NCBI GenBank assembly: GCA_022376925.1
Contig: JAIOJX010000025.1
Coordinates: forward strand, 95,135,608-95,199,607
Source of the DNA: Tragulus kanchil
Lineage: Eukaryota > Chordata > Mammalia > Artiodactyla > Tragulidae
Direction of reading: 5' to 3'
Length of the DNA stretch: 64,000 nucleotides
Position numbers and translations under genes: made by a program. This document shows, in pieces, positions 1-11,538 of the stretch; position 1 is the first letter of the stretch; each line of letters starts with the position of its first letter. The notes under the pieces were generated by a model, which had not been told where the DNA came from, ran no database searches, and saw only the letters and a program-made list of their open reading frames with translations.

Positions 1-624
1 TTTGTTTTTCCTATTGGAAAAGCATAGGTTTTGGATTCAAGTCTGTTAATTTGCTCTTATCTCAGTTTTATTTATCTATGACACCGGAATAAAATAATAA
101 ATAAGGAAGCATTATTTCCACCATAGACCCTGAACTCTAGTTTTCATCTCTTGTTCACTGGTTATTGTCTTCAGAAGGCATGACTTACTCTGGAACAGTT
201 TAGAAACTAGAGTTAGCTGCTTTCCTGAGATAATCAAGCGTTAAAGGTGAAGTTGACATTGGGTCTCAAGATGCAGAGATGGCATCAGTGAGAATGACTT
301 GCCACTGTCTCTGCCTGTTGCACAGTGAGCAGCTCTGCTAGTCCGTGAGAACCAAAGACTCTCAAAGATGCCCATTTCAAATCAAGAATTCACCTTGGAC
401 ACTGGAAACTTTGTCCTGTGGGCTCTCTTGACTATACTCTGTTCAAACCATTGCTACTTTGGAGTTTCTATTCTGCTTCTACAGAACTTCTGTCATTTGG
501 AATGACCCTTCTAAAAATATCTCTAGGTGAATCTCCTTTAGTCTTTTTATCTATCAAGACTTCAAATTCACAAGAATGATAGTTTTCTGTCGATGAGATT
601 AGTTATAGTAGTAATGATGTATAA
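1..624. other. unassigned AT-rich sequence
   Basis: I recognise no gene, repeat family or RNA here. There is no long open frame and no splice-bounded exon that I can defend. It may be unique intergenic or intronic DNA. Confidence 0.5.
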
Positions 625-885
625 TAATAGTAGCACTATAACTGGCTGAGACTTCTGTACCATTTACTGTGTGGCAGATACATTGCTTATCATATATTAA
701 TTCTTTGAATCCTTCCAATAGCCTTTTGAAGAAGACACTATTACAGTTATGTTTTTACAGACTAGGAGACTGCCATGGTTTGTTACCAATGTGTGCAAGT
801 CTTAGAGCTAGTAAATGGTGGGGCTGGGTTTTGAACCTAAGTAATCTGGTTTCCAAGGTTTTGCTCTTAGTCTCTATGATGTATA
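625..885 (+). mobile_element. MIR SINE remnant
   Basis: The order of landmarks matches the MIR consensus on the plus strand: 'tttactgtgtggcagatac', 'tattaattctttgaatcc', a degraded 'ttttacagactaggagac' and 'gggctgggttttgaacc'. It is heavily diverged, as expected for an ancient tRNA-derived element. Confidence 0.65.
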
Positions 886-1012
886 GCTTCTTTCTTAATA
901 ATGACAAACACTATTTATCTTGTGTTTCCTTTGTTCCTGCCACCATTTTTAAAGGAGTTTGTGTTCAATATTTCACTTATTTCAAAACAAGTATATGAGG
1001 AAAATTTTTGCT

Positions 1013-1125
1013 TCTAGTTTTCAGATGAGAAAACTAAGGCTTAGAAAAGTTAAATATCTTACATAATGTCACATAGCTAAGAAATGGCAGAACTGGTATT
1101 CCCCACAACCCATAACCTGAAGCTG
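1013..1125 (+). mobile_element. MIR fragment
   Basis: MIR core and tail landmarks are visible: 'tttcagatgagaaaactaag', 'gtcacatagctaag' and 'ggcagaactgg'. The fragment recurs at 2103-2215 in the second arm of D1. Confidence 0.6.
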
Positions 1126-1399
1126 AGTGTAAAATTGTCCCAAGTGTATATTCCTAACTTCTTCCAGACTGAATAGAAAATTCCATTTACATTGTTACTT
1201 TTTATAAACTCTCCATAACGTCATATCAGGAAAATGTCTTTAAAATAATCTGAGGCCAACAATTTTTTTTTAAACTTCAAATATTTATTCTTAATTTGTA
1301 AGTGGTGAGAAAATAATTTCTGAACAGGGAGGGATTGGTATGCTCATAAATAAAAGTTTGGTGTGTGTGTATGGAGAAAGGTGAGTTATGTGTTTTCAC

Positions 1400-1680
1400 T
1401 GGAGACTTTGGCAGGGTAATAAATCTTGAAATTATACAGGAAATAAGCCTGAAGACATAGGGCATGGCCAAATCATAGAGGGCCTCGAGGGCCTGGTTTG
1501 GAGTTTTAACTAACTCAATAAACCGTGAGGATCCACTGAAAGCTCTGTAAGCAACCAGGAACTGAGCATACTTGGTGAGATTCCTTGCATAGTGGGGGCT
1601 GAGGCAGAGAAGCAAAAGTAGGAGCTTAGTAAAAGGTAAGTGCATAGTATTTGCATATCCACCAAAAGACATGCATTAAT
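1400..1680 (-). mobile_element. L2 LINE fragment (antisense)
   Basis: The plus strand reads 'aaatcatagagggcctcgag' and then 'ggtttggagttttaac', the reverse complement of the L2 stretch that precedes its 3' end ('...ggccctacatgatctggcc'). It is heavily diverged. A second copy sits at about 2490-2770 in D1 arm B. Confidence 0.55.
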
Positions 1681-1689
1681 GTTTATGGC

Positions 1690-3580
1690 ACTTCCTTCAT
1701 AACAGCAGCTTTATTCATAAAACCCATAGAGTGGAATAATAAATAGCAATAGAAAAGAACAAACTGCTGTTATACACACTGATATGAATGAATGTTGTAG
1801 ACAGACACAAGGCTAAGTGAAAGAAGTCGAACACAAAAGTGTGTATCCTGGATTTCAGTGACAGGAAGTACAAGAATAGGGAAAACAGATCTCTGGTGAG
1901 AGAAATCAGGATTGTTGCCTCTGTGGGGCAAATGGTGTTTATTGACTGGAAAGGGGTATGAGTCTTTTGATGGGTTGGAACTAAGGCTTAGAAAATTTTT
2001 AAATGACAAACACTATTTATTTTTTTTTCCCACCATTTTTAAAGGAGTTTGTGTTCAATATTTCACTTATTTCAAAACAAGTATATGAGGAAAATTTTTG
2101 CTTCTAGTTTTCAGATGAGAAAACTAAGGCTTAGAAAAGTTAAATATCTTACATAATGTCACATAGCTAAGAAATGGCAGAACTGGTATTCCCCACAACC
2201 CATAACCTGAAGCTGAGTGTAAAATTGTCCCAAGTGTATATTCCTAACTTCTTCCAGACTGAATAGAAAATTCCATTTACATTGTTACTTTTTATAAACT
2301 CTCCATAACGTCATATCAGGAAAATGTCTTTAAAATAATCTGAGGCCAACAATTTTTTTTTAAACTTCAAATATTTATTCTTAATTTGTAAGTGGTGAGA
2401 AAATAATTTCTGAACAGGGAGGGATTGGTATGCTCATAAATAAAAGTTTGGTGTGTGTGTATGGAGAAAGGTGAGTTATGTGTTTTCACTGGAGACTTTG
2501 GCAGGGTAATAAATCTTGAAATTATACAGGAAATAAGCCTGAAGACATAGGGCATGGCCAAATCATAGAGGGCCTCGAGGGCCTGGTTTGGAGTTTTAAC
2601 TAACTCAATAAACCGTGAGGATCCACTGAAAGCTCTGTAAGCAACCAGGAACTGAGCATACTTGGTGAGATTCCTTGCATAGTGGGGGCTGAGGCAGAGA
2701 AGCAAAAGTAGGAGCTTAGTAAAAGGTAAGTGCATAGTATTTGCATATCCACCAAAAGACATGCATTAATGTTTATGGCACTTCCTTCATAACAGCAGCT
2801 TTATTCATAAAACCCATAGAGTGGAATAATAAATAGCAATAGAAAAGAACAAACTGCTGTTATACACACTGATATGAATGAATGTTGTAGACAGACACAA
2901 GGCTAAGTGAAAGAAGTCGAACACAAAAGTGTGTATCCTGGATTTCAGTGACAGGAAGTACAAGAATAGGGAAAACAGATCTCTGGTGAGAGAAATCAGG
3001 ATTGTTGCCTCTGTGGGGGCAAATGGTGTTTATTGACTGGAAAGGGGTATGAGTCTTTTGATGGGTTGGAACTATTTTATCTTTTTATCTGGGGTGGGAT
3101 GATATGTTTTTTTTTTTAAAGATTTATTTATTTATTGGGCGGGGATCGGGTTGGGGAGGGAGGGGAGCGGGCGGGCCACTGCTATTGGTCTTTCATTTCT
3201 CTATTTTCATCCGTCTTTGTTCTTTGGCTCCTGTGGGCCTCCCGTCGCGGTGGCGTCTGTCATTGCAGGGCGCCGGCTCTGGGCGCATGCGCTCCAGAGC
3301 TCCGGCTCGGTAATTGGACACATAGGTCCAGCCGCTCGGTGGCACATGGGATCTTCCCAGGCCAGGGATGGAACCAGCGCCCCTTGCACTGCAAGGCGGT
3401 GTCCTTACCCACTGGACCACCAGGGGAAGACCGATGATATGGTTTTTACACAGATGCACACATATATGTATGAACTGATATATTGGTATATATGTAAAAA
3501 TTCATTGATTTGCATACTTACCGTTTGTGAACTTTATGGTACATATCTTATAACCCAATAAGATTTTTAAGAAAATATTA
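1690..3580 (+). mobile_element. L1M 3' end, duplicated and split by a SINE
   Basis: The first copy is 1690-1982 and the second about 2780-3097, resuming after the SINE at 3442-3580. Landmarks of a mammalian L1 3' end: 'gagtggaataataaatagca', 'ctaagtgaaagaagtcg', 'gattgttgcctctgtgggg', 'attgactggaaaggggtatg', and after the SINE 'gaactttatggtacatatc' and 'taacccaataag'. Only the downstream arm has the full 3' end, so arm B carries the true right flank. Confidence 0.65.
3107..3432 (-). mobile_element. young tRNA-Glu-type SINE with GC-rich 3' module
   Basis: The element lies on the minus strand: the A-tail appears as a T-run on the left and the tRNA-like head is on the right. On its sense strand it has an A-box-like 'ggtggtccagtgggtaagg' and a B-box-like 'ggttccatccc' (one base off the ideal GGTTCGATCCC). 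A body containing 'ctggagcgcatgcgccc' follows, then a pyrimidine/GC-rich module ('gcccgctcccctccctcccc') and an AATAAATAAATAAATC tail. A 9-bp target-site duplication 'gatgatatg' flanks it at 3098-3106 and 3433-3441. It is inserted in an L1M 3' end. Same family as 25090-25419 and 55907-56229. Confidence 0.85.
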
Positions 3581-3584
3581 TTGC

Positions 3585-4574
3585 ATAGTTGAATCAACTC
3601 TTTTAATAGTTGTGAACATTCTCCAATGGAGAGTTCCATTCATTTTTCTCTGATTAAAAAAAGAAAGCATATTTCCTCTTTTCAGATTTTCTTCCTATGA
3701 TTCACTGAATCAGTCACAAGGGTGGGGGTTTCAGTGAGACGTGGAGTAAAGAGAGTAGGCTTCTAAGGTGGTGATGGGGAGGGGAGGATGTGAGTCAGAT
3801 TCTCTGGGTGTGATTCAGGGCAGGTTGCCCCACTCAAGAGACGGCTCCTCTTTCTCTGACAGTGATTTAAACATAGCTTCCCTGTTTTTATTTCCCTCCA
3901 CCAACCACTGTCTCCTATGAATGGAAACCAAGGAGGTCACTGTGATTAACCCATTTTCACATAAAATAATCAGGGACTATTTTCTTCAATCTAGAAACTA
4001 ATTGGTAATTTGTATCTCTAGCAAAGTATTTCAACTATACACATAATATTCTTTTTCCTATTCTTTTCCATTATGGCTTAGTACAGGATATTGAATATCA
4101 GTAATTTGTATGTAAAACATGCAAAGAGTTTGTAGTAATTAGACCATATGAATGCCATCAGTGTGTAAGTGGAAAGCAAGTTGATTTTCTTGCAGGATTA
4201 CCTTTGTGGAAATTTATGTTTCTGAGATCAGAACACCATTGTGTAAACAAGCTGGTACGAGCCAGACCCAGATACATTTACATTTTTTTACAGTCAGTGA
4301 TTTTGAAAATTCTTTCAGACACACATATTTGCTGAGCAGATTCAGTGTCTAAGATAAGACACTGATGTGAGGAGCCCAGAATAAATGGGGTGTAGTTCCT
4401 GTCCCCAGTGAGGATATAATCCAAAAGACAGGATGAAGGCTGGCAAGAAAGTACATGATAACCACCAAGAGAAAAATACAGAGCTCTTGGGAGTTCAGAG
4501 ACAGATGGGTGAGATTTCAACAATAAAAACTGGGTAAGAATCTTTGGGCAAGAAGGGAATGATGGTATTTGTAA
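3585..4574. other. unassigned sequence
   Basis: No gene or confident repeat was found. The part near 4320-4510 ('agttcctgtccccagtgagg') has the feel of an ancient interspersed repeat, but I cannot name the family. The open frames here are short and featureless. Confidence 0.4.
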
Positions 4575-4770
4575 CCACCATTTCTATACTACGCTGTATA
4601 AGATGCTTTCACATTCTTTCTCACTGAGTGTTTAGAAAAACTCTGTAAATAGCTATTGTTCACTTCACACTCTTGATGAGTAAACTAAGTCATGGAGAGC
4701 TAGTGACATTCACATATCAGAAGACCCAGGACCTAAACCCAGGTGCCTCTGACACTGTTACCCTTTTCAT
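4575..4770 (+). mobile_element. MIR SINE remnant
   Basis: Plus-strand MIR landmarks in order: 'tatactacgctgtataag', 'actctgtaaatagctattg', 'gatgagtaaactaag', 'gacccaggacctaaaccc' and 'tgcctctgac'. Confidence 0.6.
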
Positions 4771-4814
4771 AAGAGTAGATGATATGCCCTAAAATTTAAA
4801 AATATGGATACCTG

Positions 4815-5390
4815 AGGTAAACTAACAGGGCTTGGATTGCAATTCTTTTACTTCCTGGCTTGGAGACTTCTTGCAAATCACTTCATTTTTTTTCCCATTT
4901 TTTGACTATTCTGGGTTTTCACCTCTGCCACAGGCTCCTCTTCAGTTGCAGGGGTTCTACTCTGCAGTTGAGGTGAGCACGCTTCCTGTTGTGGTGACTT
5001 CTGCCATAGAACTTGGGCCGTGTTGAAGGCACACGGCCTTCAACAGTTGCAGCACATGGGCTCAATAGTTGTGGCTCTGAGACTCCAGAGCACAGACTCA
5101 ACAGCTGTGGCTCACAGGCTTAGGTGCTCCACAGCATTTGGGATCTTCCCGGATCAGGGATTGAACCCATGTCTCCTGCATTGGCAGGCACTTTACCACT
5201 GAGCTACCACGGAAGCCCTCATTTCATTTTTTAATGTATCCTTTTATTTATCTGTGAACCAGGGTTAAAATTAAAATGCACTTCAGTAAGATTAAATGAG
5301 TTTACCCATACGAACCATTTAGAACAGCTCCTGTATATATTATCAGTATAAGAGTGCTTGCTTCTATTATTTTTAGGTGTTTCTGTAAAA
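4815..5390 (-). mobile_element. MIR remnant split by a CHR-type SINE
   Basis: The left part (4815-4893) has 'cttggagacttcttgcaaat', like the MIR 'gtgaccttgggcaagtta' region. The right part (5225-5390) has 'taagattaaatgag', 'gaaccatttagaacag' and a degraded 'agtgcttgcttctattattt', like the continuation of a minus-strand MIR. The order fits one MIR interrupted by the SINE at 4894-5219. The right part is repeated near 6384-6550 in D2 arm B. Confidence 0.5.
4894..5219 (-). mobile_element. CHR-type tRNA-Glu SINE
   Basis: The head is on the right: 'gatcagggattgaacccatg' is the antisense B-box region, followed by 'taccactgagctaccacgga' and 'agccc'. The body has the repeated motifs of this cetartiodactyl family, 'agttgcagcacatgggctca' and 'tagttgtggctctgagactc'. 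The flanks share 'ttcatttttt', a possible target-site duplication. The rightmost about 90 bases recur at 6288-6379 as the start of D2 arm B. Confidence 0.75.
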
Positions 5391-5424
5391 ATAATGTATA
5401 CTCTAAAGAAAACTGACATGAACC

Positions 5425-5605
5425 TTATTGAAGAGTTGACACACTTTTTAGAGGTAAGACCAACATATAAAAATCAGTAATATTCTTTTACCCAGCAGTG
5501 ATCTATTTAGAAATATATTAGAAAAAAAGATACAACTCAAAATAGCAACAAAAGCTATAAAGTACTAAGGAATATACTTAATTAAAGTGTGCAAAATATT
5601 TCTAA
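5425..5605 (+). mobile_element. L1 ORF2-region fragment
   Basis: 'caaaatagcaacaaaagcta' followed by 'aagtactaaggaatatactt' resembles the mammalian L1 stretch 'tagcaacaaaaaatataaaa...cctaggaataaactt'. It recurs at about 6584-6764. Too short and diverged to subtype. Confidence 0.45.
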
Positions 5606-5639
5606 AATCATTTGGAAAATGCCCAAAGAGGTCAATAGA

Positions 5640-5960
5640 AATTCCTTCCCAAGGGTTAGAGAGGGAAGACATTGTAGATAAAGGGAGTATCATGAGTAAA
5701 GACAGTGTGTGGGCATTTTTAGGGAATAGTTTGGTACGAGGTGGGATACACACACCATAGAGTGAGATTAAAGCAGAAAAATCCATTTTGAGTAAGGTCA
5801 TGGATGGTTTGAATGTCAGATTAAGGATTTTGCAATTAATTCAGTAGGTAGCAGGAAAACTGTCACAGATTTATGAATAGGGTGTAGGACAGAAGTCAGA
5901 AGGATACTTCAGGAGAAAATAATTCAAACAAGAGGCTGGGAATTGCCTAAAGGTTGTGGA
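5640..5960 (-). mobile_element. L2 LINE fragment (antisense)
   Basis: The pattern resembles the antisense L2 3' half: 'gagtaaggtcatggatggtt' and then 'gattaaggattttgcaatta'. It is repeated at about 6799-7119 in D2 arm B. Divergence is high, so the family call is moderate. Confidence 0.45.
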
Positions 5961-7539
5961 AAGTTTAAAATTTCATTATTTTAGAATGGTTAAAAAGGGA
6001 AAATGAGCCCTTTAGAAATAATTCTAAACAATAAATCAACCTTTATTATATATTCTTATATTTTTTTAGAAAGATATTGAATCTGAGTAGATCAAGTAAG
6101 TTGCTACTTGGTTTATCATCTAACTATCTATTATGGTCAACAGGTAATGGTAAACTTGGGAGTTTACATTTGTCTTGGTTTGTTTTGAGACTATGGCAAA
6201 ATGGTAGTTAACTATTAACATGCTCTATATGGGGATATGAATAGTTCTACATGGACCTTATTCACTGGGCTTTTAATGTCATCCTTTTCCACAGCATTTG
6301 GGATCTTCCGGATCAGGGATTGAACCCATGTCTCCTGCATTGGCAGGCACTTTACCACTGAGCTACCACGGAAGCCCTCATTTCATTTTTTAATGTATCC
6401 TTTTATTTATCTGTGAACCAGGGTTAAAATTAAAATGCACTTCAGTAAGATTAAATGAGTTTACCCATACGAACCATTTAGAACAGCTCCTGTATATATT
6501 ATCAGTATAAGAGTGCTTGCTTCTATTATTTTTAGGTGTTTCTGTAAAAATAATGTATACTCTAAAGAAAACTGACATGAACCTTATTGAAGAGTTGACA
6601 CACTTTTTAGAGGTAAGACCAACATATAAAAATCAGTAATATTCTTTTACCCAGCAGTGATCTATTTAGAAATATATTAGAAAAAAAGATACAACTCAAA
6701 ATAGCAACAAAAGCTATAAAGTACTAAGGAATATACTTAATTAAAGTGTGCAAAATATTTCTAAAATCATTTGGAAAATGCCCAAAGAGGTCAATAGAAA
6801 TTCCTTCCCAAGGGTTAGAGAGGGAAGACATTGTAGATAAAGGGAGTATCATGAGTAAAGACAGTGTGTGGGCATTTTTAGGGAATAGTTTGGTACGAGG
6901 TGGGATACACACACCATAGAGTGAGATTAAAGCAGAAAAATCCATTTTGAGTAAGGTCATGGATGGTTTGAATGTCAGATTAAGGATTTTGCAATTAATT
7001 CAGTAGGTAGCAGGAAAACTGTCACAGATTTATGAATAGGGTGTAGGACAGAAGTCAGAAGGATACTTCAGGAGAAAATAATTCAAACAAGAGGCTGGGA
7101 ATTGCCTAAAGGTTGTGGAAAGTTTAAAATTTCATTATTTTAGAATGGTTAAAAAGGGAAAATGAGCCCTTTAGAAATAATTCTAAACAATAAATCAACC
7201 TTTATTATATATTCTTATATTTTTTTAGAAAGATATTGAATCTGAGTAGATCAAGTAAGTTGCTACTTGGTTTATCATCTAACTATCTATTATGGTCAAC
7301 AGGTAATGGTAAACTTGGGAGTTTACATTTGTCTTGGTTTGTTTTGAGACTATGGCAAAATGGTAGTTAACTATTAACATGCTCTATATGGGGATATGAA
7401 TAGTTCTACCAAAAAATTTTTGGCAGAAGTTGGATCTTTTCGGAGGCAATGATACCAAGGTATAACACTAATAATTTTTTGTTTAATTAGATGGAATGCA
7501 AAAGATACGGTTATATAAAGGCATGAAGGAGAGGAAAAT

Positions 7540-7838
7540 GAAAACATAGTGAATGACTACTATATGCGCCATCAGCTAGCTTAATCTTGATTTATCAGTG
7601 CTGTAGAGTCGATATTATCCCCATTTCACAGTTGAAAAATTAAACAGACTTGTCAGTTTTCTCTGTCACAGTTTATTAACAATCCAACTGAATAAATTAT
7701 TTAACCTTTTTAAACCTGTTCCCTCACTGATTAAAATGGGAGGATAATAATGTCCAAATCCCAGGGCTAGTGTCTGGATTAAGTACAATGAAAACACACT
7801 AAATCCTTAGTCCAATACTTGGCTCACAATTGCTAGCT
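7540..7838. mobile_element. two adjacent MIR remnants
   Basis: 7540-7655 reads as plus-strand MIR ('tatgcgccatcagctagctt', 'tattatccccatttcacag'). 7680-7838 reads as minus-strand MIR ('aaattatttaacctttttaa', 'taaaatgggaggataataat', 'tccaatacttggctcaca'). Confidence 0.55.
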
Positions 7839-7839
7839 T

Positions 7840-8175
7840 CTTGACTTACCACAGGCCAGGCACAACACTAAGAAATTTAGTCATCATCCCATTAAATCTT
7901 TTTTTTTTTTTTGAGTTTATTTATTTTTTTACTTTTACAAAAATTTTGTTGTTTACTGCCACACATCAACCTGAATCTGTCATACATATGTCCCTCCCTT
8001 CCATTAAATCTTTACACAAACTTTATTTGGGTACTCAAACTTTATTTATTGTGGGTACTCAATTCTTACTATAGTTTTAAGAAATAATTTTATATTATTT
8101 TATTATAATTCAGAGAGATCATCAAGATCAAGAAATTAACAGATAGCAAAACTGATATTTGAATTTAGCTTTGTT
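7840..8175 (+). mobile_element. MIR remnant split by an L1 end
   Basis: 'ccacaggccaggcacaacac' and 'tcatcatcccattaaatctt' on the left continue after the L1 insert as 'tacacaaactttatttgg'. Further on come 'attcagagagatcatcaaga' and 'cagatagcaaaactgatatt'. The order is that of MIR. Confidence 0.5.
7902..8000 (-). mobile_element. short 5'-truncated L1 3' end with 13-bp TSD
   Basis: A 99-bp insertion starts with a T-run (antisense A-tail) and carries 'ttgtttactgccacacatca', which is also seen in the L1 3' end at 14155 onward. It is flanked by a perfect 13-bp target-site duplication 'ccattaaatcttt' at 7889-7901 and 8001-8013. This is typical LINE-machinery integration. Confidence 0.85.
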
Positions 8176-8449
8176 TGAGGGCAAACCCCAGAAACTTTTA
8201 ATAATATTCCACATCAGAAAATAATAGAAATACTAATAAATTTCAAGCTTTTTCTCTATAGATATTCTGATTTGGACTCTGACGAGAGAATAAGACATTT
8301 ACTGGGGATGCTTTGAACATGAGAGAGAAGTATATTTCACTGTTGTCCTAATGAATATTCTTTTGCTAGTAAGATCAGTTTCCTTCTGTATCCCCCATAT
8401 ACCATATACTTTCAAAGTCAAGAATTAAGGCAGGACTAAGAATGATAAA
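8176..8449. other. unassigned sequence
   Basis: AT-rich DNA between the MIR and the Bov-tA. No recognisable element or exon. Confidence 0.4.
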
Positions 8450-8658
8450 GGGCTTCCTTGGTGGCTCAGCAGTAAATAATCTGCCTGCCAAGCAAGAGAT
8501 TTGGGTTCAGTCCCTGAGTCAGCAGGATCTCCTGGAGAAGTAAAAGACAACATGCTCCAATATTATTTCCTGTAAAATCCCATGGACACAGGAACCTGGT
8601 AGGCTACAGCCCAAGGGGTCTCAAAGAGTTGGACATGACTTAATGACTAAACACCACA
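8450..8658 (+). mobile_element. Bov-tA SINE
   Basis: The head 'gggcttccttggtggctcag' is followed by 'aataatctgcctgcc', a B-box-like 'gggttcagtccc' and the BovB-derived half 'ggctacagcccaaggggtct' with 'agagttggacatgactta'. The sequences on either side ('aagaatgataaa' and 'aagaaagatgaa') may be a decayed target-site duplication. Confidence 0.85.
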
Positions 8659-8683
8659 CCACACCAAGAAAGATGAAGTGAGG

Positions 8684-9370
8684 AGACAAATGTACAGTTA
8701 AACCTAGCATGCAGAAGGAGAGCAGTTGCCTCCAGCCAACACTCAGAAAGAAGAATGAGGGGAAGTGATACAATAGAGATATAAAACATCTGGGGAGAAT
8801 TGGAGAAGGAGTGTCCATTGTGGTTGAAGGAAGGTGGGAGTGGGAAGTTTCTGGGTAGAAGAAGGAAAGGACTCAGAGAGAAGATAGGATGAAGGAGGAG
8901 GGCAAGGCAAAAAGAAAGACTTGGTGACAGCAAAGTAGGGCAGAACCACTCAGTGTGGTGGCCTGTGGTGTGCAATGATACGGGGAAGGAGACAAGCCTA
9001 GAGCCCCACTGGATCCCGGGCTCACTGGGCTCTGTGTTGCATTTTCAGCAAGAGGAAAGTTGGCCCATCTTTCCTTACCCAACTATACTTTCTCTGCTGA
9101 TCTTTTATCTACTTCAAGTACACTCTGTTTACTTGTCTAATTAATTGGCACCCCAGACCCACATAGCTGGATAGTTAGAACCATTCTCTTCTGACTCATG
9201 AAGGAGTGAACATCATAAAGTAGTTGACTTTTCTAGAGCTGTTTGTGAGACTGTCTGGTTTGACTAGAATAATGGCTCTTTTCTTTCTTTGTTTCTCACC
9301 AGCCAGTGTGGCTTGGGACTTAATAACCAGGCAGAGCACTTAAATTAATATTGGTCAATTTTTAAGCTTG
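8684..9370. other. unassigned sequence in D3
   Basis: Purine-rich on the plus strand over 8700-8935. No repeat family recognised. The antisense frames of 65-111 residues are low-complexity (Ser, Leu, Pro, Phe) with no motif, and they recur only because the DNA is duplicated. Confidence 0.4.
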
Positions 9371-10838
9371 AAGAAGGAAAAGGGAGGTAGGAATTTTACA
9401 TTGTTAGTTTTTTGCGGCAGCTTACTGTCTATTTTGGATAGGCCAGGCAAGTCTTACCAACACTTTGAAAACATGAACATAAGAAGGAAAATGCTGCTGC
9501 TCTTACATTATTTTCTCTTTGCACACAGTTCATTTCCTAGATGAGAAGACCTTTTTTTTTTTCTGCTCTGTATCCTTTCAAATGTATTCAGAATGAAGTG
9601 ATGGCTTATGATTCCTTCGCTTATAAAACTCTTGGTTTCTTGAATTTTTTTGCTGAGTGATTTAAAGGTTTTTCTTTTTTTCCCCAAAATTATATCACTG
9701 GAAGATAGGTTTCTTATGTGTCTATAGGTGGTATTGGGAAGCTCAAATAAGGAGGTGAGTAGACAAATGTACAGTTAAACCTAGCATGCAGAAGGAGAGC
9801 AGTTGCCTCCAGCCAACACTCAGAAAGAAGAATGAGGGGAAGTGATACAATAGAGATATAAAACATCTGGGGAGAATTGGAGAAGGAGTGTCCATTGTGG
9901 TTGAAGGAAGGTGGGAGTGGGAAGTTTCTGGGTAGAAGAAGGAAAGGACTCAGAGAGAAGATAGGATGAAGGAGGAGGGCAAGGCAAAAAGAAAGACTTG
10001 GTGACAGCAAAGTAGGGCAGAACCACTCAGTGTGGTGGCCTGTGGTGTGCAATGATACGGGGAAGGAGACAAGCCTAGAGCCCCACTGGATCCCGGGCTC
10101 ACTGGGCTCTGTGTTGCATTTTCAGCAAGAGGAAAGTTGGCCCATCTTTCCTTACCCAACTATACTTTCTCTGCTGATCTTTTATCTACTTCAAGTACAC
10201 TCTGTTTACTTGTCTAATTAATTGGCACCCCAGACCCACATAGCTGGATAGTTAGAACCATTCTCTTCTGACTCATGAAGGAGTGAACATCATAAAGTAG
10301 TTGACTTTTCTAGAGCTGTTTGTGAGACTGTCTGGTTTGACTAGAATAATGGCTCTTTTCTTTCTTTGTTTCTCACCAGCCAGTGTGGCTTGGGACTTAA
10401 TAACCAGGCAGAGCACTTAAATTAATATTGGTCAATTTTTAAGCTTGAAGAAGGAAAAGGGAGGTAGGAATTTTACATTGTTAGTTTTTTGCGGCAGCTT
10501 ACTGTCTATTTTGGATAGGCCAGGCAAGTCTTACCAACACTTTGAAAACATGAACATAAGAAGGAAAATGCTGCTGCTCTTACATTATTTTCTCTTTGCA
10601 CACAGTTCATTTCCTAGATGAGAAGACCTTTTTTTTTTTCTGCTCTGTATCCTTTCAAATGTATTCAGAATGAAGTGATGGCTTATGATTCCTTCGCTTA
10701 TAAAACTCTTGGTTTCTTGAATTTTTTTGCTGAGTGATTTAAAGGTTTTTCTTTTTTTCCCCAAAATTATATCACTGGAAGATAGGTTTCTTATGTGTCT
10801 ATAGGTGGTATTGGGAAGCTCAAATAAGGAGGTGAGTA
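8684..10838. repeat. tandem duplication D3 (period 1077 bp)
   Basis: Arm A is 8684-9761 and arm B 9761-10838. They abut directly, sharing one base. I found no difference between the arms on reading. The last 391 bases occur a third time at 11540-11930 because D4 overlaps D3. Confidence 0.95.
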
Positions 10839-10977
10839 TGACAAATAAGACTTAGATTTCTGAGCAGGTATGCTTGACCAAAACAAGATTCACAGCCATT
10901 TTAATGTTCTTATTTTCCTTAATCCTTTAGTAGAAAAGCTATGTTTTTCTTAAAAGAGAACAATTCTTCCTCTTGCA

Positions 10978-11161
10978 TTGGAAGTTGCTCGGTTGTGTCC
11001 AACTCTTTGTGACCCCCATGGAGGAGCCCACCAAGCTCCTCTTCTAAGCAAGAATATTGGAGTGGGCATCCATTTCCTACTCCAGGGGATCTTCCCGACT
11101 CAGGGCTGCATCTCCTGCATTGGAGGTGAATTCTTTACCACTGTGCTGCCTGGGAAGCCCC
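10978..11161 (-). mobile_element. Bov-tA SINE (D4 arm A)
   Basis: Antisense Bov-tA: 'gttgctcggttgtgtccaac' and 'ctctttgtgacccccatgga' from the BovB-derived half, then 'aagaatattggagtgggc', 'ctgcattggaggtgaattct' and the head 'gcctgggaagcccc' at the right. The B-box region is altered: 'gggctgcatctcc' replaces the usual gggattgaacc. Confidence 0.85.
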
Positions 11162-11538
11162 TCAACTTCTAATACCAATTCTAAAAACTTACATACTTAT
11201 GCTCGCTATATTACTACAGAAACATGAGGTCCTTATATTGCCAACAGATGCTGGGAACTTCACACTGCATTCTTGAAGAGGTAGAAGATCATGTGCAAAA
11301 GGGCCATTTAGTCCTGTCAGCTGGGCTGGTACAACTCCCTCCCTGGCCTCATGGTTCAGAGCACAGAGGCCATGTGACAGGCTTTCTGAGGCATATACAG
11401 GACATGGTGGACCCTCAAAATATGGCTGGGCCTACCACAAAGGAACCATCGCACACAGTTCAAATATCCAATGGGAGGCATGGCAGCAGAGAACAAGAGC
11501 AATGGGACATTTGACTGTTCATTTTGGAAGGATCATTC
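11162..11538. other. unassigned sequence in D4
   Basis: Contains a plus-strand frame of 96 residues at 11224-11514 starting MRSLYCQQMLGTSH. There is no recognised domain. The second arm carries it with frame-shifting small insertions at its end (12316-12651, 111 residues). I do not regard it as a gene. Confidence 0.35.

Larger units (their letters stand above)
900..3073. repeat. tandem duplication D1 (period about 1090 bp)
   Basis: Arm A is about 900-1982 and arm B about 2002-3073. The arms are essentially identical, apart from a 12-base shortening near the left end of arm B (around 2020) and one extra G in a G-run near 3018. Between the arms lie about 19 bases that resemble a garbled piece of arm A ('actaaggcttagaaaa'). 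Both arms carry the same MIR, L2 and L1M remnants, so the copy was made long after those insertions. Very probably an assembly duplication. Confidence 0.93.
5128..7409. repeat. tandem duplication D2 (period 1159 bp)
   Basis: Arm A is 5128-6250 and arm B is 6288-7409. They are separated by 37 bases (6251-6287) that match neither arm. The only difference I saw is one C lost near 6309. Arm B begins inside a SINE that is complete only in arm A, so the second SINE piece is not an independent insertion. Confidence 0.94.

Noticed and set aside
3107..3432. SINE heads with A- and B-box as functional tRNA genes
   Set aside because: Only promoter-like boxes are kept. The cloverleaf stems are lost and the elements carry SINE bodies, tails and target-site duplications.
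3135..3437. Overlapping GC-rich frames at 3104-3561, 25125-25487 and 55904-56167
   Set aside because: All lie within the young SINE and recur wherever it is inserted.
11224..11514. 96-residue frame starting MRSLYCQQMLG
   Set aside because: No recognised family, and its end differs between the arms through small insertions. Nothing supports transcription or splicing.
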